Shown: positions 26,076 through 36,330, numbered from the stretch's first letter. The stretch: DNA of 64,000 nt from Mucilaginibacter aurantiaciroseus (GCF_024055595.1 NZ_JAMXOF010000002.1:310001-374000), one strand, 5' to 3'. The notes: generated by a model from the sequence alone, not told the origin. Program-made: numbers and translations.

Positions 26076-26396
26076 TTAATAAGGATATGCCTTACCTGGA
26101 TGTTTGCGTTTCCATGCGCTGCGGCGTTCCAGCCATGCGGCGTGTTTTCTTTTTTCTTCTCGTTTACGGGCTTCGTTACCAATAATGTAACCACCACCTG
26201 CACCAATAGCACCACCAATTACGGCGCCACCAACGCTTTTACCTATAAGGGCACCTGCAACAGCACCACCGGCACCACCAATAATGGCGCCTTTACCTTG
26301 TTTACTTATTCCTTTACTCTCTTGCGCCTGGGCACTAAAATTAACAGTTGTAGTTAATGATAGTAACAAGCCTCCATATATGATCAATCTTTTCAT
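26076..26396 (-). CDS. Secreted glycine-zipper protein
   Basis: The 106-residue protein starting at the ATG at 26396 has a signal peptide (LIIYGGLLLSLTTTVNFSAQ followed by AQ) and then a strong glycine-zipper region (GAIIGGAGGAVAGALIG repeated once more), followed by a very basic Arg/Lys tail. Glycine zippers form membrane-inserting or self-associating helices in the envelope; similar small proteins (YMGG or Gly-zipper families) are stress related in other bacteria. A longer frame reaches 26432 but adds a region unlike a signal peptide. It is monocistronic with its own terminator. The specific function is unknown. Confidence 0.8.
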   Translation of the reverse strand: MKRLIIYGGLLLSLTTTVNFSAQAQESKGISKQGKGAIIGGAGGAVAGALIGKSVGGAVIGGAIGAGGGYIIGNEARKREEKRKHAAWLERRSAWKRKHPGKAYPY

Positions 26397-26492
26397 GGTA
26401 TGTATCTTTATAAATATGAAAAACTTTAACAAATAGCAAGCCAGTAAAGCTTACATATTAATAGAGCCGTAAAAATGCCAATGGTTTAAAAT

Positions 26493-27290
26493 TTATTTTA
26501 AAAAATCAAGTATCGCTGCCGAAAACTGTATAGTATTGCCTGCACTGTTATGGTTACCAGGTACGGTAATGAACTTAGACCCAGGTATCATTTTCTGCAG
26601 AACGGTAACATCGCCATTAGTGGTATCTTCTGTCCCGTCTATCAATAGTACCGGTATTTTAACCGCCGCAAGCTCTTTAGGGCTGGTACTTGGCTGGTGT
26701 TTTTGCTGGTAGGCCAGGGCAAGGTTATCAAACTTGTTTTTATGAATCCAAACCATCATCTCATCCACATCATGCATGGTGGTATCGCCCATTAAAGCTT
26801 TATAAGCGTGGATTCGTCGAGGCCATTCGGGGTTGGTATAATCAGCACCCATGCCACCCATTACGGCCTTGTTAATGCGTTTATCAAGCACAATCAGGCG
26901 CGACGTAATGATAGACCCGCGCGAGTATCCCACAACGCTATATCTCTTAAGACCGAGGTTGGTTGCCAATGCCATTACATCTTTAGCTTCGGCATTGTTG
27001 CTGTATCCCGCGTTGGTGTGGGGCTTGCCGGAAAGGCCGTTACCGCGCTGGTCCAGTATAATCACCTGGTAACCCTCGTCAATCAATGCCGGGTAAAGCG
27101 AGCCATGCTTCCACCCCTGGCTGGTGCCGGTAAAGCCATGCAACAATATCACCGGGAAGCCTGTGCCTTTTACCTCGTAATAGATCTTCGTTCTGTCGAA
27201 AGACGTGAAAAATTTACCCTCCGGGTTTTGGGCGTGCAGGTTAACACTGCAAACAACGGTTAAAATAAGTGCTGATAAGATCCTCTTCAT
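26493..27290 (-). CDS. Secreted alpha/beta hydrolase
   Basis: The 265-residue protein has a signal peptide ending around HAQ at residue 21, then an alpha/beta-hydrolase fold: the oxyanion HGFTGTSQGW at residues 51-60, the nucleophile S123 in GYSRG, an Asp in DGTEDTTNGD, and the likely catalytic His in VPGNHNSAG. The substrate (ester, lactone or other) cannot be predicted. A TTG start at 27302 would overlap the upstream permease gene; the ATG at 27290 leaves 4 bases and is preferred. The tight spacing suggests co-transcription with the GntP permease, so a lactone or sugar-acid ester substrate is conceivable but unproven. Confidence 0.85.
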   Translation of the reverse strand: MKRILSALILTVVCSVNLHAQNPEGKFFTSFDRTKIYYEVKGTGFPVILLHGFTGTSQGWKHGSLYPALIDEGYQVIILDQRGNGLSGKPHTNAGYSNNAEAKDVMALATNLGLKRYSVVGYSRGSIITSRLIVLDKRINKAVMGGMGADYTNPEWPRRIHAYKALMGDTTMHDVDEMMVWIHKNKFDNLALAYQQKHQPSTSPKELAAVKIPVLLIDGTEDTTNGDVTVLQKMIPGSKFITVPGNHNSAGNTIQFSAAILDFLK

Positions 27291-27294
27291 AACA

Positions 27295-28602
27295 TTAAAC
27301 AAACAGGTTTAAAATTAAAACACCACCCAGGCCTATGACAGATACTAAACTTTCCATCACCGACCATGATTTGAAGGTGTCCTTTATGCTGAGGTTAAAA
27401 TACTCCTTAAATAACCAAAAGCCTGAATCGTTAACATGCGAGAATGCCAAACTACCCGCACCGATGGATAACACCATCAAATTAGGGTTTACATGCTCGC
27501 TAACTACCAATGATGATACTATGCCGGCGGCAGTTAGCCCCGCAACTGTAGCCGAACCTAAACTTACGCGGATAATAGCAGCTATTACCCAACCTAAAAC
27601 AAGCGGCGGCATATTAAAGGATTTTAAGCTATTGGCAATTTCGTTGCTTACTCCGCTGGTGGTTAGCACCTCTTTAAAGGCCCCCGACCCGGCGATGATC
27701 AGCAGGATCAGCGATATATCTTTTACGGCATCCACATAATTAACGCCTAACACGCTCATACTGCGGCCTTGTTTTATACCAAGCGTATAAGTAGCCACAA
27801 TAAGTGCTATCAGCATAACAATAGAAGGGTCGCCAAGGAAAGCCATCACTTTTAAGGCTTTTTCATTTGTTACACCCAAATATGGGAAGAACGCCGTAAG
27901 CATCAGTAACATCACCGGCAGCAGCGCGGTAAAAAAGCTGATAAAGCCGCTTGGTAGTTTATCGGCAGGCATCTCTTCGGCACGGAAGGTTGCCAAGGGT
28001 TCTGATGGGATCTTTTTTAGAAAACTTGCGAATACAGGCCCGGCAAGTATAATTGTTGGTATAGCGATGCAAAGGCCATAAACAAATGTAGTAGCCATAT
28101 TTGCATGGAATAAAGCTACCAATGCTGATGGCGACGGGTGCGGCGGTAAGAAGCCGTGGGTAACCGATAGCGAGGCTATCATGGGCAGGCCTATCCAAAC
28201 GGCGGGTAGCTTGTACTTATACACTAAAGAAAATATGAGCGGTACCATCAGCACAAAGCCTATCCCGTAAAACAGGGGGATGCCTATGATGAACCCTGCT
28301 GCCACCAATGCCCACTGAATGTATTTTTGCCCAACGGCATTAACCAGTACTTCTGCAATTTTTTGGGCGGCGCCACTTGCGGCAACCAGTTTGCCCAGCA
28401 TGGCCCCAAGGCATATAATAATAAGCAGGCTTCCCAGTATTTCGCCAATGCCTTTTTGTACCGATGCGGTTACTTTATTGATAGGTATACCCAGCATTAA
28501 ACCCGCGGTGATGGATACCAGCAGGAACGCCAAAAATGGGTTTAGCTTAGCCCAGCTAACCAGTAATATGAGCAGTACTATACAGAACAGTATAACCAGC
28601 AT
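27295..28602 (-). CDS. Gluconate/proton symporter family permease (GntP)
   Basis: This 435-residue protein is highly hydrophobic with about 12 predicted membrane segments and shows GntP-family features: the N-terminal FLAFLLVSITAGLMLGIP, LGAMLGKLVAASGAAQKIA, and HGFLPPHPSPSALVALF. GntP members take up gluconate or related sugar acids with protons across the inner membrane. It precedes the secreted hydrolase gene with a four-base gap. No gluconate kinase or repressor gene is nearby, so the true substrate may be another hydroxy acid. Confidence 0.88.
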   Translation of the reverse strand: MLVILFCIVLLILLVSWAKLNPFLAFLLVSITAGLMLGIPINKVTASVQKGIGEILGSLLIIICLGAMLGKLVAASGAAQKIAEVLVNAVGQKYIQWALVAAGFIIGIPLFYGIGFVLMVPLIFSLVYKYKLPAVWIGLPMIASLSVTHGFLPPHPSPSALVALFHANMATTFVYGLCIAIPTIILAGPVFASFLKKIPSEPLATFRAEEMPADKLPSGFISFFTALLPVMLLMLTAFFPYLGVTNEKALKVMAFLGDPSIVMLIALIVATYTLGIKQGRSMSVLGVNYVDAVKDISLILLIIAGSGAFKEVLTTSGVSNEIANSLKSFNMPPLVLGWVIAAIIRVSLGSATVAGLTAAGIVSSLVVSEHVNPNLMVLSIGAGSLAFSHVNDSGFWLFKEYFNLSIKDTFKSWSVMESLVSVIGLGGVLILNLFV

Positions 28603-28789
28603 TATTTTATATTAAGGTTTATAAATGTATTGCTTGCCGGCGGGGCCGGTGCAACTAAAGTAGTAATTATATTAATTGTATGATGTTAAGCGTTCATCTT
28701 TCATAACAATGTCAGTTAAGGGTTTAGTAGTAAACTATTTACAATTGCCTTACTCCGTTCACTCAATTAAACTTCGTTTATTTGCAGGG

Positions 28790-30013
28790 ATGACAAGCCA
28801 ACGCTATTTTTTTCTGATCCTGATATTGGGCTCGCTTACCGCACTCGCGCCTTTTTCCATAGATATGTATTTGCCGGGTTTCCCGGATATTGCAAAATCC
28901 TTGCATACCAGTACCGAGAATGTGGCTTTGTCGCTTTCCAGCTTTTTTATCGGAATCTCTGCCGGGCAGTTGCTTTATGGGCCGCTGTTGGATAAATACG
29001 GGCGTAAACCACCTTTGTATTTTGGTTTGGCATTATACATTGTAGCGTCAATAGGTTGTCACTTTTCGGCAAGTATCGAGATGCTTATTGCCATGCGGTT
29101 TATCCAGGCCATTGGCGGTTGCGCTGCATCGGTAGCATCTATCACTATAGTGCGCGATATTTTCCCGGTGAAGGAAAACGCCAAGGTTTTTGCCCTGCTG
29201 ATATTGGTTTTGGGTGCATCGCCTATGATAGCGCCTACAGTTGGCGGGTACGTGACAACCGCTTTTGGCTGGCAATTGATTTTTCTTATCCTGGCGGTTA
29301 TCGCCGTGCTGATAAGCCTTGCGGTTATCTTTTTTTTGCCGGAGAGTTATAAGCCCGATCCAACATACTCCCTTAAGCCAAAGCCCATCATCAATGGCTT
29401 TATAACCGTTATTAAAACACCACAGTTTTATACTTATGCCATAAGTGGGGGTATAGCCTTTTCGGGGTTGTTCGCTTATATCTCCTCGTCGCCATTGGTA
29501 TTTATGGAAGTATTTAACGTGAGCAGCAAAGTTTACGGATGGATTTTCGCTATCCTTTCGGTAGGTTTTATTGGTTCCAGTCAGGTAAATAGTTTACTAA
29601 TTAAAAAATACAAAAGCGCGCAAATAGTTAATGCCGCGCTTATTGCAATGGTAATTATCTCGGCTTTATTCGTTGTTGGATCTGTGCAAAATATACTTGG
29701 GCTTGTGGGCACTATTGCCATGATATTTTTGGTTTTGTGCTGCGTAGGCATTACCAGCCCAAATACATCGGCATTAGCCTTAGCGCCATTTGAGAAAAAC
29801 GCGGGTTCGGCATCAGCCCTTTTAGGCGCATTCCAAATGTGCATAGGCTCGGTTGTATCTGTAGGGATCAGTTTGTTAAAAAGTCAATCTTCTATACCCA
29901 TGTCGGCTATTATGCTGGCGGCATCGTCACTGGCCCTATTTATCGTACTAATAGGCCGCCGAAATATCAAAGAGAGGGTTGAGTCTACCGGCGGATCCTT
30001 TGGCGCACACTAA
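28790..30013 (+). CDS. Bcr/CflA-type multidrug efflux MFS transporter
   Basis: The 407-residue protein has about 12 hydrophobic helices. The first loop carries the MFS motif A as GPLLDKYGRKPPLY, and the N-terminal SLTALAPFSIDMYLPGFPDI is characteristic of the DHA1 Bcr/CflA drug exporters. The frame is open from 28676, but the first 38 residues are unlike a transporter start, and the ATG at 28790 gives the usual family length. It is divergent from the GntP gene. The exported compound is unknown. Confidence 0.88.
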   Translation: MTSQRYFFLILILGSLTALAPFSIDMYLPGFPDIAKSLHTSTENVALSLSSFFIGISAGQLLYGPLLDKYGRKPPLYFGLALYIVASIGCHFSASIEMLIAMRFIQAIGGCAASVASITIVRDIFPVKENAKVFALLILVLGASPMIAPTVGGYVTTAFGWQLIFLILAVIAVLISLAVIFFLPESYKPDPTYSLKPKPIINGFITVIKTPQFYTYAISGGIAFSGLFAYISSSPLVFMEVFNVSSKVYGWIFAILSVGFIGSSQVNSLLIKKYKSAQIVNAALIAMVIISALFVVGSVQNILGLVGTIAMIFLVLCCVGITSPNTSALALAPFEKNAGSASALLGAFQMCIGSVVSVGISLLKSQSSIPMSAIMLAASSLALFIVLIGRRNIKERVESTGGSFGAH

Positions 30014-30250
30014 ACTTTTTTAACAGTAGCGTTATTTTAACAGTGCATATTTTAAAACATTGCCTACAATTATGAACAGCATCGTACAATATTAAAATGG
30101 GACGTTTTGTAACAAAAGCTGCATAATAAGATAAAAGATATTCCTGTATGGAATAATACTTTAATGTGGCATAAGCCTTGCAGTCAGCACAAAAACAAAA
30201 ACTAACAGTTGTATTATTTACAACTTTTGGTTGTGTTGATACAAGATAAT

Positions 30251-32443
30251 ATGAAAAGCCCCCTAATGATTGCCGGTGTAAAAAAAATACCTGTCCTACG
30301 TTATGCCTTAATTGTACTGCTCATAGTAGTGTTATCTGGCAGTGCATTCTATTTATACCTGCATTATAAAAAGGCCGAAAAACTGCGCGGAAATTTCCAG
30401 CAGATGGTTAACGCGCGCGAAAACTCATCCCTTATAGATAGCTGTATTGTTGAACTTTATAGTGCCGATAACAGCAGCCGTATGTATGCCCTTACCGGGC
30501 GCAAATGGTATTCAAACGAGTTTTCGAGGCAGATCAAGAATGTACGCGGAATTATTACGGCCATTAATTCCAACGATAAAAAATCCGCTAATTTTTCTGG
30601 TGATGTCGAACTGGGAAACCTGGTTAGCGAGAAGAAATTAAAAACCGATAGTTATATTAAATTAATGGCTTTATCTGATAGCCTGATGCGGTCGGCTAAA
30701 AAGATAAATGCGGCTTTAAAGGATAAGGACAATAAGATAATACAACAACCTGTAGTAAGGCGTATAAAAACGCAGGTAAGCATAGATACTGTTAAAACGG
30801 TGGCTATTGCTAAAACGCCTGGACAAAAGAAGAAATTTTTTGGTCGCCTGTTCTCTGTTTTTGATAAAAAGAAAAAAGAAGAGGGTAATAAACTTGTGCT
30901 GTTAACAAGGCGTACGGATACCATTATTACCACCATGACCGCAAGCCCTAAAGTGGCACAGGCCTACAGTAAATATTATACTAAAATATACGATGCCAAC
31001 AATAAGCTGCGTGCCAACGAGCGCGAGATGCTGGAGATAAACAACCGTTTAATTAGCCAGATCATTGGTAGTCTTAAAAAGTACAAAGTGGCTGAGCAGC
31101 AATACATCGTGGGAAGCCGGGAAGAGGTGAACAGCAGCCTTTCTAGTGTATTGTACGAGTTTAAAAGGTTATCGGGCATTATGTTCCTACTGCTTACTAC
31201 CGTTGTAGTTATTATACTTTATAACATCTGGAAGATCTTCCGTAACGAGGAGGAATTGGTTGTTTATACCGAGATAGCCGAAAAATACGCGCAATCTAAA
31301 AGCCGCTTTTTAGCCAGCATGAGCCACGAGATCCGTACACCTTTGAACTCTATTATCGGTTTCTCGGAACAGCTAACACAAAGTAACTTAACTGCAACAC
31401 AAACCGAGCAAAGCAACGCCATCCGCAGCTCGTCAAAAATGCTGCTGGAGGTTGTTAATGAGATCCTGGATTTTTCAAAGTACGAAACCGGTAAAATGAA
31501 TTTCGAGACTTCGCCCTTTAGCCCGTTTGAGGCAATACAGGAAATTGCCACCAGTATGCAGGTGCAAGCAGGTAAAAAGAATATTTCCTTAAAGCACGAG
31601 ATAAACTTTGCCAAAGACTTTTGCTTTAACGGCGATTATTTTAGGTTAAAGCAAGTAATTATGAACCTGGTAGGTAATGCCATTAAATTTACTACCATTG
31701 GCGAGGTTGCCATTACTGCGTTTTTAACCGAAGGCAAACCCGGCCAGCAGATCCTGAATGTACAAGTGCAAGATACCGGCTTAGGTATCGATAAAGAGCA
31801 TTTACCGCTACTATTTGAAGAGTTCTCACAGGTGGCATCGGCACAAAAAACAGCTAATTATGGCGGTACGGGGCTTGGCCTCGCCATCTGTAAAAAAATA
31901 ATTGAGTTACAAGGCGGCAGTATCAAAGTAACCAGTAAAGTAGGCAAAGGCTCGGTATTTAGCTTTAAGCTGCCAATGGATGTTGCCAAAAAAGGGGCAT
32001 GTGTTAAGGAACAAGAAGTTGTAGCCGAGTTTAACCCCAAACAGTTTGTTGCAGGCCGACACGTATTGATAGCTGAGGATAACAAACTAAATGTATTACT
32101 GGTAAGTACCATTCTTAAAAAATGGAAGATAAGCTTTGATGTTGCCTATAACGGCCGCGAAGCGCTGCAGCTTTTTGAAGATAAACATTACGACATTGTA
32201 CTTACAGACATTGAAATGCCGGAAATGGGGGGTATAGAACTTACCCAGGTTATCCGTACCAACGGTAATGCTAAAAAAGGCGAAGTGCCTATTTTAGCCC
32301 TTACCGCTAACGTACTTAAAGAGGACAGGGACAAGTATTTGTCTGTAGGGATGAGTGGTGTGGTATTAAAGCCATTTTCTGAACAAAACCTGATAGATAA
32401 CATTGCCGCCGCTTTGCAAAAAAAACGTGAATTAGTAGGATAA
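30251..32443 (+). CDS. Membrane-bound hybrid sensor histidine kinase
   Basis: The 730-residue protein has a first membrane helix at about residues 15-35, a sensor region of roughly 275 residues with helical, Lys-rich sequence, and a second helix near 313-333. The kinase core follows: H359 in FLASMSHEIRTPLNSIIGF, the N box NLVGNAIKFT, then DTGLGI and GGTGLGLAI ATP-lid motifs. A receiver domain ends the protein, with phosphoacceptor D653 in VLTDIEMPEMGG and Lys in VLKPF. No HPt domain is present, so phosphate must go to a separate partner. The ATG at 30251 is preferred over a TTG at 30209. The GH51 gene follows, but a regulatory link is not shown. Confidence 0.92.
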   Translation: MKSPLMIAGVKKIPVLRYALIVLLIVVLSGSAFYLYLHYKKAEKLRGNFQQMVNARENSSLIDSCIVELYSADNSSRMYALTGRKWYSNEFSRQIKNVRGIITAINSNDKKSANFSGDVELGNLVSEKKLKTDSYIKLMALSDSLMRSAKKINAALKDKDNKIIQQPVVRRIKTQVSIDTVKTVAIAKTPGQKKKFFGRLFSVFDKKKKEEGNKLVLLTRRTDTIITTMTASPKVAQAYSKYYTKIYDANNKLRANEREMLEINNRLISQIIGSLKKYKVAEQQYIVGSREEVNSSLSSVLYEFKRLSGIMFLLLTTVVVIILYNIWKIFRNEEELVVYTEIAEKYAQSKSRFLASMSHEIRTPLNSIIGFSEQLTQSNLTATQTEQSNAIRSSSKMLLEVVNEILDFSKYETGKMNFETSPFSPFEAIQEIATSMQVQAGKKNISLKHEINFAKDFCFNGDYFRLKQVIMNLVGNAIKFTTIGEVAITAFLTEGKPGQQILNVQVQDTGLGIDKEHLPLLFEEFSQVASAQKTANYGGTGLGLAICKKIIELQGGSIKVTSKVGKGSVFSFKLPMDVAKKGACVKEQEVVAEFNPKQFVAGRHVLIAEDNKLNVLLVSTILKKWKISFDVAYNGREALQLFEDKHYDIVLTDIEMPEMGGIELTQVIRTNGNAKKGEVPILALTANVLKEDRDKYLSVGMSGVVLKPFSEQNLIDNIAAALQKKRELVG

Positions 32444-32542
32444 TAGATTTGCTACGACTGCAGCTTTTGGTAAATAACCGGTGTTATTGTTTTCTTTAAT
32501 AATTACCGTTATGTTTATTACCGTAATTACACAGTTATCATC

Positions 32543-34081
32543 ATGAAAAAAAGCCTACTTTTTATCCTCCTGTGCTGGCATGCAAACTCATTTGCACAAA
32601 CCACGGCCGGCTTAACCATCAGCAGCAATACCGGGGAAACTGTAAGCAGGCATATCTACGGACAGTTTGCCGAACATTTAGGCAGGGGCATTTACGATGG
32701 TTTTTGGGTTGATAAAAACCTGCCGGTAAAAAAGCAGGGCAGAATACGCCTGGATGTAGTTAACGCTTTACGGAAAATAAAGGTCCCTAACCTGCGCTGG
32801 CCGGGTGGTTGCTTTGCCGATGAATATCATTGGCGCGATGGTATTGGCCCCAGTATGCAAAGGCCTAAAATGGTTAATACCAATTGGGGTGGTGTAACCG
32901 AAGACAATAGCTTTGGAACACATGAATTTTTAGCACTTTGTAAGTTGCTTGATACCGAGCCATACATTGCCGGTAATGTTGGCAGCGGCACGGTAGAAGA
33001 GATGGCTAAATGGGTAGAGTATCTAAACTCGGGCAGTAGCAGCACAGTTGCTAAAATGCGTGCCCAAAATGGCCATCCCGAACCTTTTAAAGTTAGCTTT
33101 TGGGGTGTAGGTAACGAAAGCTGGGGCTGTGGTGGCGAAATGACCCCTGAATTTTATGCCGGCCAGTTTAGGCGATATGCTACATATGCAAGGGATTACC
33201 CGGGTACACCGCTAAAAAAGATTGCCAGCGGCGCAAATTCCTTTGATTATAATTGGACGGAAGTATGTATGAAAAATATCCCTCTTAATATGATGTGGGG
33301 GTTATCGTTACATTACTATACCATACCTACCGGTAACTGGGGCAAAAAAGGGTCGGCAACCGGTTTTACCGAGCAGGAGTATTTTAATACCATGGTAAGC
33401 TGCCTTAAAATGGAAGAACTGGTTAATAAACATTCGGCCATAATGGATAAGTATGACCCGGATAAAAAAGTGGCGCTGGTAGTTGATGAGTGGGGGATTT
33501 GGACCGACCCCGAACCGGGCACCAACCCAGGATTTTTGTACCAGCAAAACAGCCTGCGAGACGCGTTAATAGCGGCAACTACTTTAAATATATTTAATAA
33601 CCATTGCGATAGGGTAAAAATGGCCGAACTGGCCCAAACTGTTAACGTACTGCAGGCATTGATCCTTACCGATAAAGCTAAGATGCTGCTAACACCCACA
33701 TACCATGTGTTTGATATGTACAAAGTGCACCAGGATGCTAAGTATTTAGCCGTAAACCTAAAATCGCCGGATTATGATTTTAACGGCAAAACCATCCCGG
33801 CCATAAACGTTTCCGCTTCGCAGGATGCCACAGGGAAAATCCACATATCTTTAGTTAACGTTGATATGAACAAAGCGGTTAGCATTAGCACACAGTTAAA
33901 AGATCTCAAATGGTCGGCAGTAACCGGTGAGATACTTACCTCTGCTAACATTACAGATGTAAACACTTTTCAGCAGCCTTCTAAATTGCACATCAACAAT
34001 TTCACCGGTGCAAAAAAAGACGGGGATGACCTTAAGGTAACTATCCCGGCAAAATCAGTGGTGATGTTAGAACTTAAGTAG
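32543..34081 (+). CDS. GH51 alpha-L-arabinofuranosidase, secreted
   Basis: This 512-residue protein has a signal peptide ending near FAQ (residue 19) and the GH51 signature layout: [34 protein letters not shown], acid/base E192 in [12 protein letters not shown] and nucleophile E316 in [13 protein letters not shown]51 retaining enzymes release arabinose from arabinan, arabinoxylan or arabinogalactan. It is probably periplasmic or surface associated. There is no SusCD pair nearby, so it is not part of an obvious polysaccharide utilisation locus. Its end overlaps the tail-to-tail pseudogene at 34074 by 8 bases. Confidence 0.95.
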   Translation: MKKSLLFILLCWHANSFAQTTAGLTISSNTGETVSRHIYGQFAEHLGRGIYDGFWVDKNLPVKKQGRIRLDVVNALRKIKVPNLRWPGGCFADEYHWRDGIGPSMQRPKMVNTNWGGVTEDNSFGTHEFLALCKLLDTEPYIAGNVGSGTVEEMAKWVEYLNSGSSSTVAKMRAQNGHPEPFKVSFWGVGNESWGCGGEMTPEFYAGQFRRYATYARDYPGTPLKKIASGANSFDYNWTEVCMKNIPLNMMWGLSLHYYTIPTGNWGKKGSATGFTEQEYFNTMVSCLKMEELVNKHSAIMDKYDPDKKVALVVDEWGIWTDPEPGTNPGFLYQQNSLRDALIAATTLNIFNNHCDRVKMAELAQTVNVLQALILTDKAKMLLTPTYHVFDMYKVHQDAKYLAVNLKSPDYDFNGKTIPAINVSASQDATGKIHISLVNVDMNKAVSISTQLKDLKWSAVTGEILTSANITDVNTFQQPSKLHINNFTGAKKDGDDLKVTIPAKSVVMLELK

Positions 34082-34439
34082 ATTTTTTAGCGGCCTTATT
34101 TGTTTTTCGCTCCTTTTTTTTCACCTCGTCTTTTTCGCTAAACGGCATTTCTGTTTCCAGATTGTTATAACCGGGTGATGGTGATTTTTCGGTATCCTTT
34201 TTTGTTTTGCGCAGGATGATCTCGTCGATACTATCAGAGATATTGTTCCAGGTATTTGCAGGAGGGGTACCGGTCATGCTTTGAACAAGCAGTTCCATAT
34301 CTGTTTCCAACTCCTGTAAAGCAATGTTTACCTCAGGTTATTTTGCCTTCATCTGCTGCAGTTCATGCACCTCTCGCTCGAAGGCAGAAACTGTTACATA
34401 AGCTTCTAATATGCCGCTATTAATGTACTGCTGTATCAC
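34074..34439 (-). pseudogene. Anti-sigma-factor-like gene with an internal stop
   Basis: On the minus strand a GTG at 34439 starts a frame reading IQQYINSGILEAYVTVSAF, LQQMKAK, then TAA at 34338-34340, and continues in the same frame as PEVNIALQELETDMELL to a stop at 34074-34076. The ILEAYV...PEV...ELE pattern is the N-terminal part of anti-sigma factors of the type found after sigma genes in this family. The stop probably replaced a Tyr codon (TAT). The C-terminus is a charged Lys-rich tail with no membrane helix, so the usual periplasmic half is also lost. It overlaps the sigma-like gene. Confidence 0.65.
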
Positions 34440-34920
34440 TACGGTTTTTCCTGATAATTGTAAACGATTCTCTTAGTAATTGCCTGATGGTGTCTTCGTG
34501 CTTATTTAACTCGGTAGCCAATTTAGCAGTTGTTTTGCCATGGTAATGTACTCCACAAAAAACAAGTTGCTGCTCTTGGTTCATCATTTCAATAAACTTA
34601 TTGCTTTGTATCGCTCTCTTAGTGGTTATTTCTACCTGGTCGGCACAATCTTCAACCGTGCTGATAAATGATGATAGCTTTTTGCGGGCCAACTGCTGCA
34701 AACGCAGAAAAGCATTTGCGCCGGGTGCCAGTATCTCTTCAATATCCTTATGCTGCAAGTCGTTAAAAACCTCTATAAGGTATTGCTCGGCAATGGTAAT
34801 TTCTTTTACCACCTCCTTAATATAACCCAATAGCATTGCGCCATAGTTAGTGTATAAACTATGCTTGCTTTGCTTAATTGTGGGTAGTGAAGCTTCAGTA
34901 TGTATTAACTGCTGTTTCAA
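34420..34920 (-). CDS. Divergent sigma-70-like protein
   Basis: This 166-residue protein has two regions recalling an ECF sigma factor. The first, YTNYGAMLLGYIKEVVKEIT and AEQYLIEVFNDL, looks like region 2. The second, KTTAKLATELNKHEDTIRQLL followed by a basic end, looks like the region 4 helix-turn-helix. The sequences are diverged and region 2 lacks the usual aromatic DNA-melting residues, so promoter recognition is uncertain. The gene immediately upstream of a broken anti-sigma gene supports the assignment. If functional, the sigma factor would now lack its inhibitor. Confidence 0.55.
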   Translation of the reverse strand: MKQQLIHTEASLPTIKQSKHSLYTNYGAMLLGYIKEVVKEITIAEQYLIEVFNDLQHKDIEEILAPGANAFLRLQQLARKKLSSFISTVEDCADQVEITTKRAIQSNKFIEMMNQEQQLVFCGVHYHGKTTAKLATELNKHEDTIRQLLRESFTIIRKNRSDTAVH

Positions 34921-35125
34921 GTTTAATCAGTTTGTTAGTAAGGGTAAGCAAAAAGTATTTATAATGTTCTAAATATATTTTAAAAAAAAAGTAATTAGTT
35001 AAAAAATTTCGTCTATGGAATCGTTTTCTGCTGAAACCATCTTGTTTCTCACAGGGAAATGTTAATTTAAGTTAAACATCCATACTGCTTTGCGAATTGT
35101 TGTGCCCTTTACATAGTTTTAAACT

Positions 35126-35775
35126 ATGCAACGCTACCTTATCCTTTTCGCGTTTTTAATATCAATCGAGGTTAATGCCCAAACTACATTAAAGGCGCGC
35201 TTTTTCGAAAATAAAACCCGCATTGGCTTGGCCGGGATTAGATAACCTGAATAATAAGAAAACTACGCTCACCAATAATACCGGCAATTTTACCCTCCCC
35301 GCTAAAATAGGCGACTTGCTGGTGCTTAAAGCTTTTGCTTACCAGGTTGATACGCTGGTTTTAACCAAAATGAATGAGCAGGAAGTGTTTATGGAGCCTG
35401 TTACCAATGAGCTGAACCAGGGCAACATTATTACTACCGAAACCATAAACCTATTACGACCCAAGGCTTCACGCACAACAGCTGATTTACGCATACGATG
35501 ACAAGTTGAACTATAAAGGCGGTGTTATGTGGCGATTATGGTGGTGGAAGAGAGATGAGAAAAAGAAAACCAAGCTTGAAGTGCTGCAACAAAAATATGC
35601 GATTATGGATAAGATACAGGCGGTATTTCAGCCGAAGATCATCGCACAATATATTCCCTTAACGGGCGCAGATCTAACCAACTTTATAAACCTATACACC
35701 CCTACTACCAAGATAGTAACGGAGGTAGATTTTAACCTGGCTAATTACCTCAATGCTTTCCTGAAGAAGTATTAG
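35126..35775 (+). pseudogene. Broken gene for a secreted protein with a carboxypeptidase-like regulatory domain
   Basis: An ATG at 35126 starts a signal peptide (YLILFAFLISIEVNAQ) followed by TTLKARFFENKTRIGLAGI and a stop. Shifting frame gives NLNNKKTTLTNNTGNFTLP and AFAYQVDTLVLTKMNEQEV, which fits a CarboxypepD_reg beta-sandwich. Another shift at about 35493-35505 gives DDKLNYKGGVMWRLWWWK and the helical C-terminus ending at 35775. All three frames are needed, so at least two indels have occurred. The original protein was about 215 residues. Proteins of this type are common envelope proteins in Bacteroidota with unknown roles. Confidence 0.7.
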
Positions 35776-35809
35776 AAATTATCGCTTGAAAAAAGGCAAC
35801 CACCAAAAC

Positions 35810-36277
35810 TTACAAAGTAATGCCACTGCTAAACGCAAAGGCATCGCTGAAAGCACCTGTAAACTGCGGTAGTATATCAGGCAGTTTATCGGCATGTTTA
35901 CGGATGTAGAAACCGGCAACACCTGTAAGTAATGCTGCAGCCCCGCCAATTAACATTCCCTTTAATATACTCTGCTTGTTTTTGCGAAAGATAGCCGCGC
36001 CCGCAAATGCGCCCGATGCTACGTGCAGAACTAGCTGGCTCATATCAATATGATCGGTTGTTTTTGCTGATCTCTTTCTTTCCTTCTCTGCGGCAGAGAG
36101 CAAAGAAGTTGCAATACTGGTGATTGGAGCATGCACAAACCTAACTATGCTTAGCGAGCTGGAGTGAAACCCATTGCTATAATAATTGGCTATTGACGGT
36201 GCCGCGCTTGCTTTTACACCTGCAACTGCACCTAGTCCTAAAGTTTGCCAAACGGGTTTCCTGCTCTGCATGATCAT
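35810..36277 (-). CDS. DUF4126-like membrane protein
   Basis: The 155-residue protein has a Gly/Ala-rich N-terminus (QTLGLGAVAGVKASAAPSIA), a segment with VRFVHAPITSIATSLLSAAE, and two hydrophobic stretches near LVLHVASGAFAGAAIF and GMLIGGAAALLTGVAGFYI. The pattern resembles DUF4126-type small membrane proteins of unknown role. The frame extends to a TTG at 36295, but ATGs at 36277 and 36271 are better starts. It lies downstream of the mla operon but is separated from it by a terminator. Confidence 0.65.
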   Translation of the reverse strand: MIMQSRKPVWQTLGLGAVAGVKASAAPSIANYYSNGFHSSSLSIVRFVHAPITSIATSLLSAAEKERKRSAKTTDHIDMSQLVLHVASGAFAGAAIFRKNKQSILKGMLIGGAAALLTGVAGFYIRKHADKLPDILPQFTGAFSDAFAFSSGITL

Positions 36278-36330
36278 TCCTGTTGATGTGTACAAGCAAC
36301 AGGGTAGTGGTGCGATGGTTTTGATTAAAC

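Noticed and set aside
34074..34310. 78-residue ORF as an intact gene
   Set aside because: The sequence upstream in the same frame continues the protein pattern past one TAA, so it is the second half of a broken anti-sigma-like gene.
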